Positions 37,851 to 47,331 of a DNA stretch of 64,000 nucleotides are shown piece by piece; within the stretch, counting starts at the first letter, position 1, and each line of letters starts with the position of its first letter. The stretch is taken from the NCBI GenBank assembly GCA_009923505.1, contig RFTK01000001.1:1-64000 (forward strand), in the 5' to 3' direction. A program made the translations under genes and the position numbers. Under the pieces are notes generated by a model that was not told where the DNA came from, ran no database searches, and saw nothing but the letters and a program-made list of their open reading frames with translations. The DNA is from Betaproteobacteria bacterium. GTDB taxonomy: Bacteria > Pseudomonadota > Gammaproteobacteria > Burkholderiales > Burkholderiaceae_C.

Positions 37851-38741
37851 TCAGAATCCGTAAAGTTCGGAGGGATGCGCCACCAGAATGTCATGAATCA
37901 AGTCACGTCCACCCAACCAGCGCAGAAACAGATTCAACAAGTCCCCATCATTGGGCATGGGACTCTTGATGAACACATGGGGCCAATCACTGCCCCAAAC
38001 GAGTCGGTTGGGAGCCTCCCGCAACAGGAGGTCCGCGCACGACGCGGTGCTGCTGTAGGGAAAAGGCTCTCTGGTTAATCGATAGGGCGCCGTTAATTTG
38101 ATCCAGGCTTTATCCGCATGCGCCAACTCCAACAGCCCATGAAAACCCGGGGTGGATCCCAGCTCGGCCGGGACATACCCCAGATGCCCGAACACCAACG
38201 GAACGCCCAAATCGCCCAACTGCCTGTCCAGATCATCGAATTCATTCACATGCATCAGAAATTCGATGTGCCAGCCCAAGGGCCGTATGGTGTGGGCGAG
38301 CTGACGCAACCCGTCAAGCGGGAGTCGGCCCTTGCCATCCTTGAGATCGACAATATTGCACCGTACGCCACGAACGCCCTGTGCATGCAGGGTCTTCGCA
38401 TCGTCGGCCGAGATATCGAAAGGCACGACCGCTACACCTCGCAAACGGATGGGGTCTTGTTGCAATGCATCTAACATCGCTCGGTTATCAGTACCATACA
38501 CGCTGGGTTGCACCAACACCGCGCGTTCGATCCCAAGCGTATCGAGCATGTGCCGATACTCCTCCAAAGAAGCTACTGGTGGGTTATACAAACGGTTAGC
38601 CACCAGGGGATAGATCGACTGAGGGCCACAGACATGTGCGTGCGTGTCGCAAGCACCAGGCGGTAACTTGATCAGAGGTGAGAGAGGATGTGGATCGTGC
38701 GGTTCACACTCGACGTACTGGAAATGAGAAGATTCAGTCAA
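37851..38741 (-). CDS. amidohydrolase, 2-pyrone-4,6-dicarboxylate hydrolase (LigI)-like
   Basis: PPGACDTHAHVCGPQSIYPLV; LDTLGIERAVLVQPSVYGTDN; NRLVWGSDWPHV. Confidence 0.88.
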   Translation of the reverse strand: MTESSHFQYVECEPHDPHPLSPLIKLPPGACDTHAHVCGPQSIYPLVANRLYNPPVASLEEYRHMLDTLGIERAVLVQPSVYGTDNRAMLDALQQDPIRLRGVAVVPFDISADDAKTLHAQGVRGVRCNIVDLKDGKGRLPLDGLRQLAHTIRPLGWHIEFLMHVNEFDDLDRQLGDLGVPLVFGHLGYVPAELGSTPGFHGLLELAHADKAWIKLTAPYRLTREPFPYSSTASCADLLLREAPNRLVWGSDWPHVFIKSPMPNDGDLLNLFLRWLGGRDLIHDILVAHPSELYGF

Positions 38742-39702
38742 TTTGTGCTCCGGTCGATTTCACCACACGCCCCCATTTGGACACCTCGTCCCGAATGAGT
38801 TGGGCATACTGGGCAGGGGTGGTGAGGTAGGGATCTGCTCCCTGGTCGCTCAAGTATTGAGCAACGCTGGGTTCTTGCACAATGCGATTCACAGTGGCGT
38901 GTATCTTGTTCACGATCGCAACAGGCAGGTTGGCAGGCCCCACCAGTCCAAAATATCCACTGGCCTCATAGCCGGGCAAGCCTGATTCGGCGATGGTGGG
39001 TACATCCGGTAAGGCGGGGATGCGTTTCAACGTACTGACACCCAAAGCTCTGACTTTCCCGGTCTTGACGTTTTGTACGGCTGATGGTGCAGTGGCCAGT
39101 GATACCAAAACATGACCCGCTATCAGATCGGTCATTGCCTGTGGTCCGCCCTTGTAGGGAACATGAACCATGTTGGTGCCGCTCATCGACTTGAATAGCT
39201 CCGTCGAAAGATGGGGCTGACTCCCATTGCCGGCCGAGCTGTAACTGACCGCATTGGGACGCGACTTGAGAAATTCGATCAATTCACGGGTGTTAGTAGC
39301 TGCAACGGAAGGATGCACGACCAGTACCTGAGCGGTTTCAGCCACCACGGTAATCGGGGTGAAGTCCTTCACCGGATCGTAGTTGAGCTTGGGATACAGC
39401 GTCGCGTTGATGCTATGGGCCGTGGATGCCATGAGCAAGGTGTAGCCATCGGCAGCGGAGCGAACAGCAAACTCGGCACCGATATTGGCACCGCCCCCAG
39501 GCCGGTTGTCAACAATGACGGGTTGCTTCCATTCTTCCTGCATTTTCTGAGCCAACGTACGAGCGATGATGTCGGTGGTGCCGCCAGCGGGAAAGGGCAC
39601 AACGATTCGAACGGGTTTGCTGGGATAGTCCTGCGCAAACACTCCCCCCGCACAACTTAACAAGCACGACAGCAGCAAAGCTAGAGATTTCATTGAATGC
39701 AT
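38734..39702 (-). CDS. Bug-family substrate-binding protein
   Basis: YPSKPVRIVVPFPAGGTTDIIARTLAQKMQEEWKQPVIVDNRPGGGANIGAE. Confidence 0.93.
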   Translation of the reverse strand: MHSMKSLALLLSCLLSCAGGVFAQDYPSKPVRIVVPFPAGGTTDIIARTLAQKMQEEWKQPVIVDNRPGGGANIGAEFAVRSAADGYTLLMASTAHSINATLYPKLNYDPVKDFTPITVVAETAQVLVVHPSVAATNTRELIEFLKSRPNAVSYSSAGNGSQPHLSTELFKSMSGTNMVHVPYKGGPQAMTDLIAGHVLVSLATAPSAVQNVKTGKVRALGVSTLKRIPALPDVPTIAESGLPGYEASGYFGLVGPANLPVAIVNKIHATVNRIVQEPSVAQYLSDQGADPYLTTPAQYAQLIRDEVSKWGRVVKSTGAQID

Positions 39703-39705
39703 CCT

Positions 39706-40434
39706 TCAATCAACCGATGAATATTGAAAAATTTTTCCTGCACGGGGAACCCTGTCAGCAACGCCTATTCGCCTGAGCGTGCCCCAGAAGGCTGCTTGGT
39801 TGCTGGTGATGACAGGCAACCCCGTCTCGTGTTCCAGTTGCTCGATGATCTCCAAAGTTCTGAAATTTGAGCAACTGATAAAGATGGCCTGCGAATCGGG
39901 ACGAACCACCGAACGCGCCAATGCCAACACCGATTGCGTGGAGATGCTGCCGTGCGATTGCGTTCCCAGCCCCGAGATGGCTGCGATTTCAAATCCAGCC
40001 TGTTTCAAATGTTGGGCCACGCGTTCGTTGAGCCAAGCTTCATACGGTGAAGCGACGCTGATCGTCTTAGCGCCCAACACTCGCAGCGCCTTGACGATAC
40101 TGGCTGAAGAAGTGACACAGGGAATCCCTGTGACTTGCTCGACCTCTGCAGCCAAAGCAAGATCTTCGTCGGGAGTTTTCAAGAAACCGCTCGCCGTGCA
40201 TCCATGGCAAATAGCCCGCACCTTAGCGTGGGAAAGCAGGGTAGCCGCACCGACCGCTTGCGTGCTGAGCCAATTAAGACTTGCTTCTGAGTCATCGGTG
40301 TGCTTGATTCGCTGGGCATGAACAGAGATGGACGCATCGGCCAGGCGCTGAAATTCATACTCCATGACGGTGTTCCAAGAGGGCACTACGATGCCCAGCT
40401 TGACTTTCCAGGGGTCTTCGATCTGTGTCATCAA
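39706..40434 (-). CDS. Asp/Glu racemase superfamily: maleate isomerase / arylmalonate decarboxylase-like
   Basis: LGIVVPSWNTVMEYEFQRL; two catalytic-type Cys in CHGCTASG and SCSNFRTLE. Confidence 0.85.
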   Translation of the reverse strand: MMTQIEDPWKVKLGIVVPSWNTVMEYEFQRLADASISVHAQRIKHTDDSEASLNWLSTQAVGAATLLSHAKVRAICHGCTASGFLKTPDEDLALAAEVEQVTGIPCVTSSASIVKALRVLGAKTISVASPYEAWLNERVAQHLKQAGFEIAAISGLGTQSHGSISTQSVLALARSVVRPDSQAIFISCSNFRTLEIIEQLEHETGLPVITSNQAAFWGTLRRIGVADRVPRAGKIFQYSSVD

Positions 40435-41423
40435 TCCACCTTGATCCCTTTGTCTCGAATCAGCGCCGACCAGCGCTGCAAATCGTCCCTGATCACTTGC
40501 ATGAATGCCGCCGGAGAACTTCCCACAGCCTCCACCCCCATGGAGGCAAAACTCTTGCGCACCGACTCATCCTTCAGCGCCTCAACCGCCGCCTTGGACA
40601 AGAGGGCCACGATTTCGGGGGGTGTACCTGCTGGCGCGACCAAGCCCGTGAAGTTCTGAATCACAAAACCGCTGACCCCGGACTCACCGAAGGTGGGCAC
40701 CGTGGCGAGCGAGGGCCATCGCTGAACCGATGAGACGGCCAGCGGAGTCAATTTGCCTTGCTCGATGAAAGAAGACGATGAGCTGACTTGGTCGAACAAC
40801 AAATCCACTCGACCCGCCATGACATCTTGTAACGCCGGGCCAGCCCCTTTGTAGGGGACATGCAGCAACTGCGTGCCGGTCAACGCCTGGAAAAACTCGC
40901 CCACCAAATGGTTCGAGGTACCGTTGCCCGCAGACGCCATGGTCAAACCACCTGGCTTTTGTCGAGCCAAGGCGATGAGTTCCTGAAGTGACCGAGGACC
41001 TAAATTAGGGCGGGTTACCAATACAAAAGGCACCGAGGCCAGATTCGTTACAGGGATGACCCCTTGCAGTGGGTCATACGGCCAATCCTTGTAAATATTT
41101 GGGGCTACACTCAAAGAACTGTTGGAGCCCATCATCAGCGTGTATCCATCGGGGGGTGACTTCATCGCAGCTTCAGCGCCCACCTTGCCCCCCGCGCCGA
41201 CTCGATTCTCAATGACCAGGGGCTGCCCCAACACTTTGGTCATCGCCGCCCCCACCACTCGAGCTGTCACGTCCACGTTCCCTCCCGGAGCAAATGGAAC
41301 AATGACACGAATTGGTTTCTGAGGATACGGCTGCGCCCAGCTAAGAGCAGCACTCGCCCCCAAAACACAGGCCACCCCCACACGACGCAAGTACGCCCCA
41401 ACGGTCCAATTCATAGCCGGCAC
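40431..41423 (-). CDS. Bug-family substrate-binding protein
   Basis: YPQKPIRVIVPFAPGGNVDVTARVVGAAMTKVLGQPLVIENRVGAGGKVGAE. Confidence 0.93.
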   Translation of the reverse strand: MPAMNWTVGAYLRRVGVACVLGASAALSWAQPYPQKPIRVIVPFAPGGNVDVTARVVGAAMTKVLGQPLVIENRVGAGGKVGAEAAMKSPPDGYTLMMGSNSSLSVAPNIYKDWPYDPLQGVIPVTNLASVPFVLVTRPNLGPRSLQELIALARQKPGGLTMASAGNGTSNHLVGEFFQALTGTQLLHVPYKGAGPALQDVMAGRVDLLFDQVSSSSSFIEQGKLTPLAVSSVQRWPSLATVPTFGESGVSGFVIQNFTGLVAPAGTPPEIVALLSKAAVEALKDESVRKSFASMGVEAVGSSPAAFMQVIRDDLQRWSALIRDKGIKVD

Positions 41424-41645
41424 CTCTTGTGAACAAAGAACACACTGTCGCAGTGAATTCGCTATCGATGGACTAGGGAATACGCTCTGCTCTGTCTAGG
41501 GAGTGACACCTTCACGGCTCAAATCCGAACATAAGGATATTGTTGGACCCATAGAACCGTCCAGGCAGCGAGCGTGTTGCGTGGAATAACTTCCGCTGGG
41601 GATAGACCGATCTGCCCACAGCCAATACGATTAGCTGGCTCGATC

Positions 41646-42074
41646 CTATCCGGTGATATAGCTTTGCAATTGCTCAATCATTGATTTTTGATAGGCGATC
41701 ATTTCTCGAACCACATCCCCAATGGAGATCAATCCGATCACGTTGTCACCATTCATGATGGGTAAGTGCCTGATATGGTGATCGGTCATGATTTGCATGC
41801 ACTGATCGACAGTGTGGTTCGCGTCAATGGTGATGACCTTCGAGGTCATGATTTCACTCACCTTCAGATCACTGCTGCTCTTGCCTTTGAGTGTCACTTT
41901 GCGCGCATAGTCTCGCTCAGAAAATATACCCGCCAATGCAGAACCCTCTAGCACCAACAAGGCGCCGATATTGTGCTGGGCCATGATTTCCAGGGCTTCT
42001 CTGACGGTGGCGTTAGGGCCGACCGAGTACACAGAGCGATGACTGTGATCCAAAAATTGGCGGATGGTTTTCAT
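41646..42074 (-). CDS. CBS-domain protein (two CBS motifs)
   Basis: IGALLVLEGSALAGIFSERDYARKV; IRHLPIMNGDNVIGLISIGDVVREMI. Confidence 0.92.
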   Translation of the reverse strand: MKTIRQFLDHSHRSVYSVGPNATVREALEIMAQHNIGALLVLEGSALAGIFSERDYARKVTLKGKSSSDLKVSEIMTSKVITIDANHTVDQCMQIMTDHHIRHLPIMNGDNVIGLISIGDVVREMIAYQKSMIEQLQSYITG

Positions 42075-42359
42075 GGCTCAATCCCGTGCGAGTGGTTGAC
42101 CTCAGATCAATGTAGGGAAATTTAGAGATTCAGAAACCATGGGAATTCCCTAATGAGGAGCTTCTCCTTTGTCCTGCAGACTCGAAAAATCACTGCAAAG
42201 TTCTAATGGCGATGCTTTTGCGGCTTGAGTCCTGGAACTTGAGCCTTGAATCTTTGGGGAAGATTTCCCCCTGATGTTGGTTTTCTTCTTAAGAACTTTG
42301 ACGCCGTCTACCAAGTGGGATTGAATAAACTCGCTTTTTCTTCAGACAGGGGGTGATGC

Positions 42360-43154
42360 ATGTGCAGATGGGTCGCTTATGCAGGTCCCGAGATTTATCT
42401 CGAGGACATCCTTTTCCACCAAACCAACTCCATCGTGAGCCAGAGTCTTTCCGCCAAAGAGTCTGTATTCACAACCAATGGTGATGGCTTTGGCGTGGCT
42501 TGGTATACGGCGAGAACACAAGCGGGGCTTTTCAAGGACGTGTTGCCGGCCTGGAATGATGCCAATTTACGATCTCTCGCGGGACATATTCGTACTCGCC
42601 TTTTCTTTGCGCATGTTCGAGCCACCACTGGCACCTCGGTGAACAGAGCCAACTGTCACCCATTCATCTGGCGCAATTGGACCTTCATGCATAACGGCCA
42701 AATTGGTAACTGGGCAAGATGCCGCAAGTCATTCGAATCACACATCCACGCAGATATTTACCCTCACCGCGAAGGCACCACGGACAGTGAAGCCTTGTTT
42801 TTGTTGGCCATCAGTCTTGGACTGGAACAGCATCCTGTCAAGGCAATCAATCAAACGCTCAAAATTGCCTTGCGAACCATGCAAGACCATGAAGCTGAGG
42901 AACCTCTAAGAGCTACGTTGGCCATCTCCAATGGACAGGATATCTGGGCGCTTCGCTGTGCCAGCGATGCCCGCTCGCCTTCCCTGTACTATGGCTCACC
43001 TCAAACTCGCGCAAACGAGAGGGGCGCGAATCCATTCAACACGATCGCGTCAGAACCCATGGATGGCGAGGCTGACCATTGGCATCGCGTGGATGCGGGC
43101 ACAGGTATCCACTGGACACCCAACAAGTTGAGCACGTTCGAATTGGACCTATGA
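42360..43154 (+). CDS. class II glutamine amidotransferase (YafJ-like)
   Basis: MCRWVAYAGPEIYLEDILF; Cys2 nucleophile; GDGFGVAWY; FMHNGQIGNW. Confidence 0.9.
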   Translation: MCRWVAYAGPEIYLEDILFHQTNSIVSQSLSAKESVFTTNGDGFGVAWYTARTQAGLFKDVLPAWNDANLRSLAGHIRTRLFFAHVRATTGTSVNRANCHPFIWRNWTFMHNGQIGNWARCRKSFESHIHADIYPHREGTTDSEALFLLAISLGLEQHPVKAINQTLKIALRTMQDHEAEEPLRATLAISNGQDIWALRCASDARSPSLYYGSPQTRANERGANPFNTIASEPMDGEADHWHRVDAGTGIHWTPNKLSTFELDL

Positions 43155-43167
43155 CGTAGGATTCGTC

Positions 43168-43551
43168 TCAGGCTTGAAGATCCACATGGTTTCGATCGAG
43201 GCTGATGGGCTTCTTGGCGTCAGGCATTTTAAAAACAGGCCTCTTGAACCAAGACACCAACGTCTTGCCTCTAAGTTCTTGGACAAAATGCTCAGCGGCA
43301 TGCACATTGTTTTCTTCGAGTGCACGCCCCAGTTTCAGAAACAGGGGGTCCGAGCGCAGCATAGGCTCCAAATTGAATAACATCTGCAGGAGTTGTCTGG
43401 CCAGGCTCAGGTTCGCCGAGCCAATGGCGTCCACCAATGCGTGGAATTTCTGTCGCTTTTGATGCTGACGGCTCTCAAAGCTCTGGCTGTTTCTGCCATA
43501 ACCTTGGCCACCCTTCTCTACACGGAAATAGCTTGTGGCTTCCATGGACAC
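43168..43551 (-). CDS. hypothetical protein
   Basis: 127-aa complete ORF, no recognised family. Confidence 0.45.
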   Translation of the reverse strand: MSMEATSYFRVEKGGQGYGRNSQSFESRQHQKRQKFHALVDAIGSANLSLARQLLQMLFNLEPMLRSDPLFLKLGRALEENNVHAAEHFVQELRGKTLVSWFKRPVFKMPDAKKPISLDRNHVDLQA

Positions 43552-43603
43552 CTCCTACAGACCGTTATTTCATTGCCAACTACCTCTCAAGAAAAGATTC
43601 GTT

Positions 43604-43673
43604 GATTGGCTGAAATCTCTAGACCAGTAAGCTATATATCAATAAAGATTGAATGTCGGGAAATCAGCCAATC
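43604..43673. repeat. 10-bp perfect inverted repeat flanking 50 nt
   Basis: GATTGGCTGA (43604-43613) and TCAGCCAATC (43664-43673). Confidence 0.6.
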
Positions 43674-43729
43674 GCCATTCAATAAGCATAAGGCGTGCCA
43701 AAACAGATGGCAATTTCTCGCCACCTGGT

Positions 43730-44821
43730 TCAAAAAAACAACTTGGGCGGCCCGGACACCCCGTAACTGGGGCCAATGCCAGAAGAGGGGTTGATCGGGC
43801 ATTGGGTACTCATGCTGGCCTCTACATATTTTGACGGGCCATTTCCACTCAATATCTCCATACAGGCAAATCCTGTGATCTTGTTGTAGCCGGTCGTCGC
43901 GACGTTATCGAATACCGCGACGGTCACATAACGACAGGTTTGCTTGGCCGTAGCTGCCGCAGCACTGCAATTGTTGACAGCGGTATAAAGCGGATTGCTG
44001 AAATTACCTGAATTCACGAATATCTGGTCCCCAATCGACATCGACTGTCCAATGCGTGTAGTCACCAGCGTGGTCAAACTACTTGAACTGATATCGGCGC
44101 TTGTCGCCGCTGCCCAAGCGCCTGCAGGAAAGCTCGTACCCTTGATATTGCAGCCCGCATAGGTTTTAGACCCCAGTTGGAAAACATACGATTTTTTGGT
44201 GCTCGGGTCGATCTTGGGACCCGGTGGTGTGCTAGAGGCATTCCAGTAGTTGTCATACATACACTGCGGGATCGCCAAGGGGAACAAGACATTGGCCCCC
44301 ATGGTGGAAGGGCCGGCTCGCGCGGCAACGGCCGTCACCGCAACCGGCAAACTCGCGATGCCCAAGAAATTTGCAAAAAAGGTGTTGATCTCCCCAGTGT
44401 TTTGACCGATTGAGCGTGAGATAGAGACACGGATGGCTGGCACATCCGTTTTAGTCGGTGTCATGGGCAGCAGCTGAAGGCCCAATTGATTCCCTGAGGT
44501 ATCCCAATACCCGGTCTGTATCGATGCTTGTGTGATGACCTTGCCATCCACCAGATTGCTGGCCAGCATGGCCTGCGCCTGGGCGGTTGCTGTGGTCCAG
44601 TTAGGCGTTCCGCCTTCGCCCAGATAACGACCACCAGCCATGGCGGCGGCGTCTGCGGTGGTTTGCATTTGAGCCCGAGTCACCCACAGGTAGGGGTAGT
44701 CAACGGCGAGCGCGCCAAACCCCAGCAGTAACGGCAACAACAACGCAAACAGGATGCTCACGACTCCTCGCTCGCCGTGCTGCGCAGAGCCCCGCCGCCA
44801 GTGGCTCGAAAGCGTTGACAT
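43730..44821 (-). CDS. TadG/TadE-like pilus-assembly-type protein (orphan)
   Basis: GERGVVSILFALLLPLLLGFGALAVDYPYLWVTRAQMQTTADAAAMAGGRYL. Confidence 0.85.
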   Translation of the reverse strand: MSTLSSHWRRGSAQHGERGVVSILFALLLPLLLGFGALAVDYPYLWVTRAQMQTTADAAAMAGGRYLGEGGTPNWTTATAQAQAMLASNLVDGKVITQASIQTGYWDTSGNQLGLQLLPMTPTKTDVPAIRVSISRSIGQNTGEINTFFANFLGIASLPVAVTAVAARAGPSTMGANVLFPLAIPQCMYDNYWNASSTPPGPKIDPSTKKSYVFQLGSKTYAGCNIKGTSFPAGAWAAATSADISSSSLTTLVTTRIGQSMSIGDQIFVNSGNFSNPLYTAVNNCSAAAATAKQTCRYVTVAVFDNVATTGYNKITGFACMEILSGNGPSKYVEASMSTQCPINPSSGIGPSYGVSGPPKLFF

Positions 44822-44844
44822 GTCAGGAGTTATTGCTTAGAAAT

Positions 44845-45123
44845 TTACTTTTTATTGTGTCGCTCTTTCATCTCATCCTTACGTTCTTTTTTTTCGTCCT
44901 CTCTGAGCTTGGCCTTGTCTGACTTGAGATTGGCTTTATCTTTTGCGATGGCGGCTTTGTCAGCGGCGACTTTGTCTTTATCGGCCGCTACAGCACTCTG
45001 TGTGCCAGATCCAGTGGCGGCTGGTGCGTTGGTTGTTTGCGCGAACGTTGACACCGGGGTGGCGGCGACAATGGCCGCCGCTGCAATCGGTGAGAACCAA
45101 GACACGGTCGGTAAAAACTTCAC
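44845..45123 (-). CDS. small secreted, highly charged Lys/Asp-rich protein
   Basis: GTG start giving a signal peptide (VKFLPTVSWFSPIAAAAIVAATPVSTFAQ) then repetitive ADKAAIAKDKANLKSDKAKLREDEKKERKDEMKERHNKK. Confidence 0.6.
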   Translation of the reverse strand: MKFLPTVSWFSPIAAAAIVAATPVSTFAQTTNAPAATGSGTQSAVAADKDKVAADKAAIAKDKANLKSDKAKLREDEKKERKDEMKERHNKK

Positions 45124-45302
45124 GAAGAACTCCTGGAATGAGTGGCAATACGCCAGCGTCATCCTAAGTAGCACGCCCGCTATGGATTGGTTCGACAGAA
45201 CACGTAACTGGAGACCGTGTGTCCAATTCTGAGATTAAAGGATGGAGACCTTGCATGGATGACACCGCAGATTGCCTAGTCTCTAGAGACGAAGCGTTGT
45301 GG

Positions 45303-46556
45303 TCAAAGCACCTTGAACGCCAACGCCGCGATGACGGTAGGCGGCAGTGCCGCCACGAGCAACTTGCCCGCATTGATAACGCCTTCGTCAAACTTGTCCT
45401 TGAGGATGGCTACCCCAGCAGGGTTCGGCGCGTTAGCAATCACGGTAAGACCTCCCCCGGTCACCGCACCTGCCACGATCGCCACCTTGAACTCAGGATC
45501 CAACCCAGGCACCTGCGAGGCCAGATAGGTCAGTGCGGCGTTGTCCGTGATGGCTGTCAGTACCGTCGCCCCATAGAAAACCGCATCAGCACTGAGGCCC
45601 ATGAGGAGCGGTTGGAGCCACCAAGCTTGCTGCCCGCCCAGAACCACCAGACCCGCAAGAAAAAAAGCAACCAGCAAGGCTTCGCGAAGGATCAGACGGT
45701 CCTGATGCATCACATAGGCATTGGCATAGCCGATGAAAAACAGCAGCAGGCCCATGAACACCACGGGGTGATGCGCGAAAAGAACAACGCCAAGGAGGAA
45801 CCCCAAGTGAATCACGACCACGATGAAAGGAACCGTCATGCGGGCAACGACGGGCTTGCCTAGGTCGCGCAGTTCGCGCTTCATGATGAGGCTCAAAAGG
45901 GCAGCGTTAAAAAACACCGCAAGGCCTGCCTTCCAGCCAAAGGTCTGGAGCATGAAGGACAGGTCCCACTGCCAGGTGTCGGCCACCATGAGCACAGGCG
46001 GTGCCGCAAAGTGGGTCAGCGTGCCACCAATGGAGACATTGACAAACAACACCCCCAAGGTGGCGTACTTCAGGCGCTCACTCACCCGTTCAGAGAAAAC
46101 AGAATCGCGCAGCAAGAGGGCTGCCAGTGTCATGGCCGCAGGTTCGGTGATCAACGATCCGAGCAACGGCACCACCGACAGCAGCAGAAAGTAATTCACC
46201 ATCGCCGTCGGCAGCGGTGTTCGGCTTGCAAGTTGGTGGACCAGTTGGCTGCAAAGCTGCAGTATGGGCCGGGTGCCAGCCACCACCATGATGGCAAACA
46301 CGAAAAGTGGTTCCGTGAAGTCGCGGGATTCGAGGTATTCGAGGGTAGGCACACTGCCAGCCATGGCAAACATGGCGATGGCCAGTACCATGGCCCACAG
46401 GCCAAATACCACCTCAACCTCGCCCAGAAGGTGCCAGATACCGGCGTGGCGCGGGTGCGTGTGCGCCAGGTGTTCAAAGTACTTGGTGCTGAATGTGTGC
46501 AGCACGGCTAAGGTAAAGATGCCGGCTGCGATCCACGGCAGGTATGGGTGGTTCAT
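45303..46556 (-). CDS. putative Na+/H+ antiporter (PF07399-like)
   Basis: MNHPYLPWIAAGIFTLAVLHTFSTKYFEHLAH...; multi-TM; start uncertain. Confidence 0.8.
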   Translation of the reverse strand: MNHPYLPWIAAGIFTLAVLHTFSTKYFEHLAHTHPRHAGIWHLLGEVEVVFGLWAMVLAIAMFAMAGSVPTLEYLESRDFTEPLFVFAIMVVAGTRPILQLCSQLVHQLASRTPLPTAMVNYFLLLSVVPLLGSLITEPAAMTLAALLLRDSVFSERVSERLKYATLGVLFVNVSIGGTLTHFAAPPVLMVADTWQWDLSFMLQTFGWKAGLAVFFNAALLSLIMKRELRDLGKPVVARMTVPFIVVVIHLGFLLGVVLFAHHPVVFMGLLLFFIGYANAYVMHQDRLILREALLVAFFLAGLVVLGGQQAWWLQPLLMGLSADAVFYGATVLTAITDNAALTYLASQVPGLDPEFKVAIVAGAVTGGGLTVIANAPNPAGVAILKDKFDEGVINAGKLLVAALPPTVIAALAFKVL

Positions 46557-46732
46557 GAACAGGATTCCCACGGCGATAGCCATGCGGTGAGGCGGCCCGA
46601 CCTTCACCAATCCTGATGCATGACCATCCATGCAGCACCCAGTCAAATGCTATCACTAGTGAAGGGACTTGGCGCCTACCTATGATGGATATGCCACCGC
46701 AGAGAGGGTTTTTACCGGCTGTTATGCCCGCC

Positions 46733-46984
46733 CTATGGTGCTGACTGCTTCTCTAAATATTGAGTCATTTTGGGCACCATGCGTGGAAATATCGACAGCA
46801 CCACCAAACAGGCACACGGATAACCCAAGCCCAACCTTTTGAGCCACTCAGACCACCCGCCCGACATATCCCAACCTGATATGAGCATGGAGCCCGAGAC
46901 GCCGGCGACAGAGGTCAAGAAACATCCAACCAGTCCCACCAGGATAATGGTCTTGGTCGAGGGCATATTCAATGAGTGGGCCAT
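46733..46984 (-). CDS. small membrane protein, DUF2798-like
   Basis: Two predicted TM segments with WLKRLGLGYPCACLVVLSIFPRMVPKM. Confidence 0.55.
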   Translation of the reverse strand: MAHSLNMPSTKTIILVGLVGCFLTSVAGVSGSMLISGWDMSGGWSEWLKRLGLGYPCACLVVLSIFPRMVPKMTQYLEKQSAP

Positions 46985-47331
46985 GATGTGAAAGGATTGA
47001 TAGATGACTTGCGTGTCATTGTCCCGCATTCATGGCGCCGGCCTGGGCAATATGGGTCGATTGAAGTGCAAAGTTCCGGCGCCCTGCTCAGGACCATCCT
47101 CCATCAGTCGTAACAGGATGAAGACGTCATGGAAGCATATTGGTGGTGTGTCAGCGGACGGGGCGCTAATTTCGCTACTTGATCCTGGGCCGAGATAACA
47201 AATCAGCAGCAATAGCCTTGCCGATGTTGGGCAAATCAGTCAGCCTGGACGGCATTTTTATCTTAGGGGCCATGCCCAGCGAAGCATGTGACCCCAGTGA
47301 ATGACGTGCAAAGCAACCCGCCGCCCAATAC

